DNA of 5,403 nucleotides from Anaerolinea thermophila (GCA_020722405.1 DYKW01000121.1:1-5403), one strand, 5' to 3'; positions 1 to 5,328 are shown, counted from the first letter of the stretch. The notes: generated by a model from the letters alone, not told the origin. Numbers and translations are program-made.

Positions 1-33
1 GCACGGAAAAAGCGGTCGAAGGGACAAAAACCC

Positions 34-1680
34 TCATTTTCCAAGATTCCCTTTTGAAAAACCGAGGGAAAGGAGATGCTCCCGATATGCGCCGAAGCGG
101 GGGGAAAGCCCGAGTCCATCGAAGAACTTCCGGTTGTCCCTGTAAAGGGCCTCCGTCTCGCCCGGGCTGAGCCCTCTTGAGACATCGTATTTCAGCGAGG
201 TCTCGGGAGGGCCAGAGGCTGCGCTGATCTTCGTGATGGAGAATTTTTCCGGCATCCTCTCCACCATGGAACCCTCGGTGAGGATGAATACCCCCTTGGA
301 GATGGCATGGATATATTTGCGATTCCTGTCGAGAAAGGCAATGGTTTCGAAAAATTCATCCCTGGTCTCGGTCGGAAAACCGAACATGACAAAGATCAGA
401 TTCATTATCCCGGCGCTGCCAGCCCTCTCAAGGACCTTTTTCATGTCCTCCACCCTGGTCCCCTTACCCATAAGGTCAAGGACCCTCTGGCTTGCCGATT
501 CCACTCCCCACATGATCACCTGGCATCCCGACCGTCGTATCAGACCCAACAGGTCGGCGTCGAATTGACGGGTTGGTTTTGCATAGGCCGAATAACGGAT
601 CTCGAGGCCTTCATCGAGGATCGCCCGGGCCAGTCTCCTGAAACGCTCCGGAGGTATCATCTCGTCATAGATGGAGAACAAACGGGTTCCATGCCTTTCC
701 CTGAGCACCTTCAACTGCCGCAGGCACTCGTCGATTGGAAGGGGCCTGTAGCGCAGGTACGAGCGGTGGTGGGTACAGAAGCTGCATTTTCCCCATGGGC
801 AACCCCGCGAGAAAAGCACGGGAAGAACGATCTCGGGGACGAGATATTTATCCAGCGGGAGGTCGCTGAAATCGGGCTCAGGGATCTCGGCGAGATCGTC
901 GATCACCTCGGGAGGATTCTCCTCCAGCTTGCCATTCCGGAGACGCACGAGATTAGGGACCCCGGAAAGATCCCGCTCCCCACCGGCCTTGCAGAGTTGC
1001 AAAAGCGACCTTTCCCCCTCACCGGGGATGAGATAGTCAAAAAAGTGGCCGGGCTCCATCCTGAAGGTCCGGCCTTCGTACCCCCTCTCCCATGGTTCCT
1101 CCAGGATCCTCCCGGGCCTTGACATGACCCCGATTCCTGCCCCGCCCAGCACGACCCTGGCGCAGGTCTCCTGCCTGATCATGCCGGCGATATGTGCAGC
1201 AAAAAGCATCTGCCGATGAAAAAGGACCGAAATGCCCACCATATCAGGTCCATATTCCACAACAGGACGAATCAGGTCCCTGAAAAAGGCCTCGATCCTC
1301 CCGGGGATCGGGATGCCGAACAAGGCCCTTGAGGCCATCTCCGACATGAAGACGCCCATGATGTTTTCAAAGCTGAGGAGGATCGTGGCCTCACGATGAT
1401 AGCGGCCGAGATCGGATTCAGGACCCCAGTCGGACCTTATAAAGGACTGCGCCTCATCCACCCTCATTGCCGTCGTGTCCTCGTCCCAGTCATAGAGGTG
1501 AAGCTTCATGACGCCTTCCTTCATCCCCTGAAGCATCCTCTGATGGCAGAGCAGGTTGAGGTCGAAGGTCCTCACCTGGACGGATGGCAGATGTTTTCCG
1601 AGATAGGAGGCCAGGACCGCAGGCCCGAGAGGCGGGCTGGTCGGCCTGATGCAAGGAGGGGAAACGAGGGCCAGTTTCAT
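34..1680 (-). CDS. B12-binding-domain radical SAM protein, substrate unknown
   Basis: Predicted cytoplasmic iron-sulfur enzyme of 548 residues. The opening MKLALVSPP, GPDMVGISVL (residues 144-153) and VVLGGAG (about 176-182) resemble the Rossmann-like B12-binding domain that precedes many class B radical SAM enzymes. LIPGEGERSLLQL (217-229) and PEPDFSDLPLDKY (267-279) are typical linker motifs. The radical SAM barrel follows: SRGCPWGKCSFC at 291-302 with Cys294, Cys299 and Cys302 as likely 4Fe-4S ligands, then GVESASQRVLDLMGKGT (392-408) and FGFPTETRDEF (433-443). The cysteine spacing is CX4CX2C, not the usual CX3CX2C. I prefer the ATG at 1680 because the protein then starts at the conserved strand. 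An in-frame TTG at 1701 after GGACAGGG would add seven residues and may have the better ribosome site. Family members methylate or rearrange varied substrates, and nothing nearby identifies this one. Class confident, substrate unknown. Confidence 0.93.
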   Translation of the reverse strand: MKLALVSPPCIRPTSPPLGPAVLASYLGKHLPSVQVRTFDLNLLCHQRMLQGMKEGVMKLHLYDWDEDTTAMRVDEAQSFIRSDWGPESDLGRYHREATILLSFENIMGVFMSEMASRALFGIPIPGRIEAFFRDLIRPVVEYGPDMVGISVLFHRQMLFAAHIAGMIRQETCARVVLGGAGIGVMSRPGRILEEPWERGYEGRTFRMEPGHFFDYLIPGEGERSLLQLCKAGGERDLSGVPNLVRLRNGKLEENPPEVIDDLAEIPEPDFSDLPLDKYLVPEIVLPVLFSRGCPWGKCSFCTHHRSYLRYRPLPIDECLRQLKVLRERHGTRLFSIYDEMIPPERFRRLARAILDEGLEIRYSAYAKPTRQFDADLLGLIRRSGCQVIMWGVESASQRVLDLMGKGTRVEDMKKVLERAGSAGIMNLIFVMFGFPTETRDEFFETIAFLDRNRKYIHAISKGVFILTEGSMVERMPEKFSITKISAASGPPETSLKYDVSRGLSPGETEALYRDNRKFFDGLGLSPRFGAYREHLLSLGFSKGNLGK

Positions 1681-1724
1681 GAGGGGTAACCGGGCCTTCA
1701 ACCCTGTCCGAACAAGAAACTTTT

Positions 1725-1753
1725 CAAAGTGGCCCCAAAGTGGAAAAATAATA
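1725..1753 (-). promoter_or_regulatory. Possible operator/promoter of the radical SAM gene: paired CAAAGTGG repeats
   Basis: CAAAGTGG occurs twice, at 1725-1732 and 1736-1743, separated by CCC, giving an exact 11-bp period (about one helical turn). On the minus strand this reads CCACTTTG-GGG-CCACTTTG and lies 45-63 bases upstream of the ATG at 1680. Just upstream on that strand is TATTAT (1748-1753), a fair -10 hexamer, but I see no good -35 at 16-18 bases. If TATTAT is used, the repeats would overlap the transcription start, a position suited to repression. The repeat is seen directly; the regulatory role is inference. Confidence 0.3.
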
Positions 1754-1902
1754 ATTCAAGCGAGAAGAAAGAACGCCACAGCGGATTCCAGAAGACACCA
1801 CAATGGCGTTTATTGTCAATCCCAACAACCCAAGCAGACATCGGCATCCCTTTTGAAAGCATTCTTCAATGACAGTTGGGCTGACAGGGCATAAATAAGG
1901 CC
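1754..1902. other. Intergenic stretch without a recognisable gene
   Basis: No convincing coding region. Two loose inverted repeats are present: AACGCCA (1772-1778) with TGGCGTT (1804-1810), loop of 25 bases; and TGTCAATCCCAAC (1814-1826) with GTTGGGCTGACA (1875-1886), one bulge, loop of 48 bases. Both have long loops and no T-tract, so neither looks like a terminator. Open frames crossing this stretch show no family motifs. Confidence 0.4.
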
Positions 1903-2036
1903 TGATGGACTCGTAAAGGTCGAAAATTCCGTTTCCGGCGTCATTTCGGCGCAGGCCGGAATCCAGTTTTTTCAATATGTTCTGGATGCCGGATCAGGTC
2001 CGGCATGCGAGTTCGGGACTTTCTACGAGACCATCA
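1903..2036. repeat. 134-bp MITE-like intergenic element with terminal inverted repeats
   Basis: The left end reads TGATGGACTCGTAAAGGTC (from 1903). The reverse complement of the right end (back from 2036) reads TGATGGTCTCGTAGAAAGTC. The ends match over about 20 bases with two or three substitutions and one gap. Inside are two palindromes. The first is TTTCGGC-GCAG-GCCGGAA (1944-1961), with one G-T wobble, sitting within a 28-bp unit (1939-1966) closely related to the units at 4981-5065. The second is ATGCCGGA-TCAGG-TCCGGCAT (1986-2006), a perfect 8-bp stem. No transposase is encoded and no clear target-site duplication is visible. A non-autonomous mobile element or a composite REP-like intergenic repeat would both fit. 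Confidence 0.6.
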
Positions 2037-2060
2037 AGGTTGACGGACTGGCGAGCAAAC

Positions 2061-2112
2061 AGGAGGCACGACCCAGTTAGACGGGTTCCACAATGGAACC
2101 AGCTGTCCTGGG
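2061..2112 (+). promoter_or_regulatory. Distal Shine-Dalgarno plus extended hairpin in the ZIP gene leader
   Basis: A perfect AGGAGG lies at 2061-2066, 55 bases from the ATG at 2122, with no start codon at normal spacing. Between them is a nested stem. The inner part is GGTTCCA-CAA-TGGAACC (2084-2100), perfect 7-bp arms. The outer parts are GAC (2080-2082) with GTC (2105-2107) and CCCAG (2072-2076) with CTGGG (2108-2112). If folded, only 5 unpaired bases before and 9 after the stem separate the AGGAGG from the ATG. The bases directly before the ATG contain no Shine-Dalgarno. The inner 7-3-7 palindrome could instead be a protein operator. Confidence 0.4.
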
Positions 2113-2121
2113 CCCGATGAC

Positions 2122-2868
2122 ATGAGCACGACCTACGCGGCCGTCCTGTTACTGTCCCTGCTGTCAGTCTTCACGACCTGGCTTGGCGTGATGCTGGCGA
2201 TCTGGCTGCGCGAAAACGTCCGGGCCATCGCCGCCGGCATCGGATTCTCCACCGGCATCATGCTCCTGATCTCGCTGCTGGAGCTGGTGCCTGAGTCTGT
2301 CGGCATCATGGGAACGCCTTCCACGCTCCTGGGCTTCACCCTGGGTGCCGGCATGGTCTGGACGGCCCACCTCATCGTACCGCATACCCACCTGGTGTCG
2401 GAAAAGGGGATAGCCGACAGGGTGCTCATCAAGTCCGCCTATCTGGTGGCCTTCGGCCTGATCCTGCACGACGTTCCCGAAGGGTTCGCCATGGCCAACG
2501 CCTACATCGCGTCGCCCGGGCTAGGCGTGCTGATCGCAGTCGCCATCGCACTGCACAACGTACCTGAGGAGTTCGCCATGGCAGTACCGGCAGTAGTGAT
2601 CCGCAGCCGGCGCTTCCTCTATGCCGCAGCCATGCTCTCCGCCCTGGCAGAACCCCTGGGGGCTGTCGTCGGTCTGGTGGCGGTCGGGGTTGCCCCTGCG
2701 CTCAACGCCCACTTCATGGCCTTCGCCTCCGGGGCGATGACCTTTGTCTCCCTGCATGAACTGGTGCCCATGGCGCAGCGCTACCGCAACATGCGCATGT
2801 TCGCGGCCGGAATGCTCTTGAGCGCGCTGGTCTATTTGCTGCTCAGCCGGATCACGGAGGCTTCATGA
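2122..2868 (+). CDS. ZIP-family divalent metal transporter
   Basis: Integral inner-membrane protein of 248 residues, close to the usual length of bacterial ZIP (ZupT/GufA-like) carriers, which move zinc or other divalent metals into the cytoplasm. About eight hydrophobic segments can be drawn, the first near residues 5-28 and the last near 223-243. The ZIP signature helices are clear: HDVPEGFAMANAY at 116-128 (TM4), HNVPEEFAMAVP at 145-156 (TM5), LAEPLGAVVG at 175-184 and FASGAMTFVSLHELVP at 201-216. His116, Glu120, His145 and Glu149 are likely metal ligands by family analogy. TM4 has HD instead of HN and TM5 has PEE instead of PEG, so metal preference should not be copied from ZupT. HLIVPHTH (83-90) is a short His-rich loop before TM4. 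The start is the only ATG that opens the frame, but it lacks an adjacent Shine-Dalgarno. The stop codon overlaps another ATG (ATGA). Substrate not determined. Confidence 0.93.
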   Translation: MSTTYAAVLLLSLLSVFTTWLGVMLAIWLRENVRAIAAGIGFSTGIMLLISLLELVPESVGIMGTPSTLLGFTLGAGMVWTAHLIVPHTHLVSEKGIADRVLIKSAYLVAFGLILHDVPEGFAMANAYIASPGLGVLIAVAIALHNVPEEFAMAVPAVVIRSRRFLYAAAMLSALAEPLGAVVGLVAVGVAPALNAHFMAFASGAMTFVSLHELVPMAQRYRNMRMFAAGMLLSALVYLLLSRITEAS

Positions 2869-2948
2869 ACATCGAACGCGCAACTACTCGAAATTACGTA
2901 GAAACCGGAGGATGAACACAGCGTCCATCATCGTCGTTTTTCGAAAAT

Positions 2949-4670
2949 TCATGTACCGAGTTTCAGGATGGCCATTTCATGACCTGCAAGAGGCACCCGG
3001 ACGGCATGCCTTGATCCCCGTTGCTCTACCCTGGCTTCCTGACCCGCGGTCAGGAGGTTCGCCACCTTGGCGCCCACCGGATTCAGGTTGGCATCCACGG
3101 TGACAAAGTCCTCCCGGGGATGCTGATCCAGGTTCAGGGCCACCAGTACCTCCTCGGTGTCCAGGATGCGGGAAAAGGCCAGGGTGCAACGTCCGTCAAG
3201 GGGATGGCCGAAATCCTCCCCGTTCCCGGAGATCTCCCGAAAATATTGCCGGCCGTAACGAAGGGCCGGTTCTGCCTGCCGGACCTTGGCGATCCGGACG
3301 GTGTTTTGATAGAGAGGGTGTTCCGGGTTGAAGAAGTGGCAGCCGGTCGTGTCAAAGGCCCCCCACCGGCCCCCGAACATGCACTCCCTCACAAAACTGT
3401 CGTGCCCGCCGCCGCCGTCAAAGCCCTGTTCCGTGCCGTAGTAAATGCAGGGGATCCCCGAACTGGTCAGGAGGTACCCAAGGGCCAATCCGGCCTGGGA
3501 GGTGAACGGGTTGTTGTGCAGGAAGCGGCGGTGGGGCCGGGACATCTGGTCGTGGTTGTCAACAAAGGTGACAAAATAGTTTCCGGCTTCACCGTGATCT
3601 GCATAAAGGTCCCTGAATCTCTCGTACCGCTCCCGCAGCACCGCAGGGTTGACAAATCCCTTGATGACCTCCTCCAGGATGAAGTAAAGGGGGAAGTCCA
3701 GGGCAGCGTCGAGGGACGGGAATCGTTCGTTGGTCCCGGTAATGCGGCTGTTCCGGCCGATATAGGTCTGGATGGTACGGTCATCCCCCACGATTTCCCC
3801 AAAGATGAAAAAGTTGTGCTTGCCGAGGCGCTTGGCGTACTCCCGAACGGCATTACAGAAAATGGCAGTGGGGCTGGACTCCAGGTGCTTCACCGTATCT
3901 ACCCGGAAACCATCCACATCTGCCGCCGCAATCCAGTACTTGTGGACCTTGATGAGGGCGTCCAATACCTGGGGCTGGTTGATTTCCAGCTCCTTGAGGG
4001 ACTCGAAGTCGCCGTGGATCGCCTCTTCGGGGTCGTTCCAGTTCCGGATCCGCCCCCGGCGCTTGTAGAATCCGGGAGACTGAAGTTCAAGAGGCCAAAC
4101 AGCGTCGTGCTCTTGAAAACCCGGCGCCTGATCCGTCTCCCGCCAAAAACCGAGATCAAAGGGGGCTGAGGCCCCTTTCCAATAATAGTATGGATGATCG
4201 CCCGGATAGGCCCAGTTGTCACCCGTGTGGTTGATGATGATGTCCATGATGACATACATGCCCCGGGCGTGAGCCTGCCGGACCAGCTCCTGGAGATCGG
4301 CCAGATTCCCGAACCGTGGATCCACTTCCAAATAGTTTTGAATGCCGTAGCCGTGGTAGGAATAGGGGTCTTCATGGCGGTTTTTCAGAACCGGACTCAG
4401 CCAGATGGCGTTGGCCCCCAGCCCCTTTATGTAATCCAGTCGGCGAGTAACACCCTTGAGGTTGCCACCCTGGAAAATCCGGCCCTGCTCGGCTTCCCGT
4501 CCCTTCGGCGCGGTGTCGGGATCATACGGGGGTATCCCGTCCTGGTTGTTGTCAAAGCGGTCCACCAGCAGGAAATAAAGAACAACGTCCCGCCAGTCTC
4601 GGGGAGAGGGGAAGGCCACGCTCCGGGGCGTGAAATCCAGGTCCTTGACAGAGATGATTCTCTGGGTCAT
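2949..4670 (-). CDS. GH13 alpha-amylase-family glycosidase, probably cytoplasmic
   Basis: 573-residue alpha-glucan-active enzyme. An opening region with VVLYFLLVDRFDNNQDG (29-45) leads into a TIM barrel carrying the four GH13 motifs: I, MDIIINH at 142-148; II, DGFRVDTVKH at 253-262 with Asp258 as predicted nucleophile and Arg256; III, FGEIVG at 290-295 with Glu292 as acid/base; IV, FVDNHD at 369-374 with Asp374 as transition-state stabiliser. IYYGTEQGF (409-417) is also typical. The last 90-100 residues look like the C-terminal beta-sandwich. The N-terminus has no hydrophobic signal peptide, so it probably acts in the cytoplasm on glycogen, maltodextrin or trehalose-related glucans. The ATG at 4670 has GAGG on the minus strand (4679-4682) at 8-base spacing. 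No glycogen genes adjoin it, so exact specificity (hydrolase or transferase) is undecided. It converges with the ZIP gene across 80 bases with no clear terminator. Confidence 0.95.
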   Translation of the reverse strand: MTQRIISVKDLDFTPRSVAFPSPRDWRDVVLYFLLVDRFDNNQDGIPPYDPDTAPKGREAEQGRIFQGGNLKGVTRRLDYIKGLGANAIWLSPVLKNRHEDPYSYHGYGIQNYLEVDPRFGNLADLQELVRQAHARGMYVIMDIIINHTGDNWAYPGDHPYYYWKGASAPFDLGFWRETDQAPGFQEHDAVWPLELQSPGFYKRRGRIRNWNDPEEAIHGDFESLKELEINQPQVLDALIKVHKYWIAAADVDGFRVDTVKHLESSPTAIFCNAVREYAKRLGKHNFFIFGEIVGDDRTIQTYIGRNSRITGTNERFPSLDAALDFPLYFILEEVIKGFVNPAVLRERYERFRDLYADHGEAGNYFVTFVDNHDQMSRPHRRFLHNNPFTSQAGLALGYLLTSSGIPCIYYGTEQGFDGGGGHDSFVRECMFGGRWGAFDTTGCHFFNPEHPLYQNTVRIAKVRQAEPALRYGRQYFREISGNGEDFGHPLDGRCTLAFSRILDTEEVLVALNLDQHPREDFVTVDANLNPVGAKVANLLTAGQEARVEQRGSRHAVRVPLAGHEMAILKLGT

Positions 4671-4702
4671 AAGGCTCGCCTCGCATATCTGTTGGCTAAC
4701 CT

Positions 4703-4829
4703 GAAAAATTGTCCTTTTGTCCGATGGCTGTATTGCTTGTCGGCCAAAAAATGCTCACATACAGGGAAGTATGCCCCGCTTTTTGTCCTCCTCGCGCCTT
4801 GTCCTCGAACAAAAATCCGAATTTTTCGG
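4703..4829. promoter_or_regulatory. Structured block upstream of the amylase gene with competing A/T-tract stems
   Basis: The clearest stem pairs GGCCAAAAAATGC (4742-4754) with GCTTTTTGTCC (4778-4788) and encloses a smaller CATAC/GTATG stem (4758-4762 with 4769-4773). The same T-tract can instead pair TTTTTGT (4780-4786) with ACAAAAA (4809-4815). That A-tract can instead join AAAAAT/ATTTTT (4811-4816 with 4821-4826), next to CCGAA/TTCGG (4817-4821 with 4825-4829). GAAAAATT (4703-4710) is complementary to AATTTTTC (4820-4827). The block lies in the minus-strand leader of the amylase. It may be a leader RNA switch, or a dispersed repeat that happens to lie there. No promoter hexamers are convincing. 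Confidence 0.35.
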
Positions 4830-4837
4830 CTCCTCGA

Positions 4838-4885
4838 CGTTTTGTGCGGATTGGAGCTATACAGGCCTTCAATCCACACAAAACG
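4838..4885. repeat. Long inverted repeat (19-bp arms, 10-base loop)
   Basis: Left arm CGTTTTGTGCGGATTGGAG (4838-4856) pairs with right arm CTTCAATCCACACAAAACG (4867-4885), with one C-A mismatch and one G-T pair. The loop is CTATACAGGC (4857-4866). This is the strongest compact hairpin in the window and far beyond chance for its length. No T-tract follows on the plus strand (purine-rich sequence follows), and on the minus strand GTCGAGG follows, so it is not an ordinary intrinsic terminator. It adjoins the structured block at 4703-4829 and may be one end of the same element. Confidence 0.6.
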
Positions 4886-4980
4886 GAAAGAAAAAAACAA
4901 CCGAGATGACATCGCTACATTCAGGCACATCCTGCCGGAGCTAAGCCCCCTGCTTCCGCCAAGGCAGTCATCGTACACCA
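4886..4980. other. Intergenic spacer without a recognisable gene
   Basis: Purine-rich after the hairpin, then mixed sequence. AAGGCAGTCATCGTA at 4961-4975 recurs with one change at 5020-5034. Reading frames through here translate the flanking repeats and carry no protein family motifs. Confidence 0.4.
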
Positions 4981-5065
4981 CTGGATTCCGGCCTCCGCAG
5001 GAATGACGAGGCGGTATGCAAGGCAGACATCGTAGATCGTCATTCCGGCAGAGGCCGGAATCCAG
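4981..5065. repeat. Two inverted copies of a 28-bp REP-like palindromic repeat
   Basis: Unit A (4981-5008) begins CTGGATTCCGGCC and ends GGAATGACG. Unit B (5038-5065) is its reverse complement with 26 of 28 positions identical, and a flanking A/T pair (4980, 5066) extends the match. Each unit is itself a hairpin: ATTCCGGC-CTCC-GCAGGAAT in A (4985-5004, one mismatch) and ATTCCGGC-AGAG-GCCGGAAT in B (5042-5061, perfect). A related unit in unit B's orientation lies at 1939-1966 and matches B at 25 of 28 positions. The pair, separated by 29 bases, could also fold as one long cruciform. REP-like dispersed elements are the best fit; the transposase that moves them, if any, is not here. Confidence 0.75.
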
Positions 5066-5271
5066 TAATTTCCCGTCCAAGGATACAGATATGCGCTTTA
5101 CGAGATCGTTGGTGAATCACATACCAGATGCAGTCGGCACTTCGAACGGAACGCTATGCGCTCAGGACCGAAAAGTCCCGACTCGCCTGGATCAGTCGAA
5201 CTCGTCCGATTTGGCATGATCTAACTCCCCGTGTATCCGTCCTTGTCTTTTTCTTTCATCATATCCATCCC
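5066..5271. other. Intergenic stretch; only a doubtful 42-codon ORF
   Basis: I see no recognisable gene. The one candidate is an ATG at 5091 running to the stop at 5219 (MRFTRSLVNHIPDAVG...), preceded by AAGGA at 5079-5083 with 7-base spacing. The ribosome site is good but the product has no recognisable motif, no membrane segment and no coding neighbour, so I do not call it. TATGCGCT occurs at 5090-5097 and 5155-5162, which may be chance. Confidence 0.4.
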
Positions 5272-5328
5272 ACGTCACGAAATCGTCACGCCTCTATCAC
5301 TGAACTGTCACGACGGATTGCATAGGCT
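5272..5328 (+). promoter_or_regulatory. Pho-box-like array (four 11-bp repeats) with possible -10
   Basis: Four consecutive 11-mers start at 5272, 5283, 5294 and 5305: ACGTCACGAAA, TCGTCACGCCT, CTATCACTGAA and CTGTCACGACG. All share TCAC in the same phase; three have GTCACG. Tandem 11-bp direct repeats of a CTGTCA-type core with less conserved 4-base gaps are the known form of PhoB binding sites, which replace the -35 element in phosphate-starvation promoters. A possible -10, TAGGCT, lies at 5323-5328, 10 bases after the last GTCACG. A second candidate, TATAAT, is at 5354-5359. Orientation predicts a rightward gene beyond the window, such as one for phosphate or phosphonate uptake; that gene is not visible. 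Confidence 0.6.

Noticed and set aside
20..34. AGGG-loop-CCCT hairpin after the radical SAM stop as a terminator
   Set aside because: Only four base pairs and no T-tract directly after the stem; too weak.
307..1122. Plus-strand open frame of 271 codons
   Set aside because: Antisense to the radical SAM gene whose conserved motifs lie in the same bases; no recognisable protein features.
2040..2045. TTGACG as a -35 for the ZIP gene
   Set aside because: No -10-like hexamer at 16-18 bases downstream.
2937..2948. TTTTCGAAAA palindrome between the convergent genes as a bidirectional terminator
   Set aside because: No loop and no GC-rich stem; it cannot form a stable hairpin.
2912..3103. 63-codon plus-strand ORF after GGAGG
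   Set aside because: Runs antisense into the amylase 3' end, has proline/glycine-rich low-information sequence, and the Shine-Dalgarno touches the ATG. Kept only as a possible remnant start.
3021..4169. Long plus-strand open frame of 382 codons inside the amylase
   Set aside because: Entirely antisense to a GH13 gene with all catalytic motifs; the translation has no family motif. It is a GC-driven shadow.
4981..5065. CRISPR array
   Set aside because: The repeats are inverted, only two lie together, they are internally palindromic, and there are no regular unique spacers or cas genes.
4667..5080. Minus-strand 137-codon frame overlapping the amylase start
   Set aside because: It translates the palindromic repeats (LDSGLCRNDD, RHSCGGRNPV) and the structured block, and overlaps the amylase start by a few bases. 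Best explained as translation of repeats, not a protein.
5140..5150. TTCGAAC-type sequence as a tRNA T-loop
   Set aside because: No matching acceptor, D or anticodon stems around it.
5091..5219. 42-codon ORF with AAGGA at 7-base spacing
   Set aside because: Good ribosome site but no motif, no conserved context and a repeat immediately upstream; not enough to call a gene.
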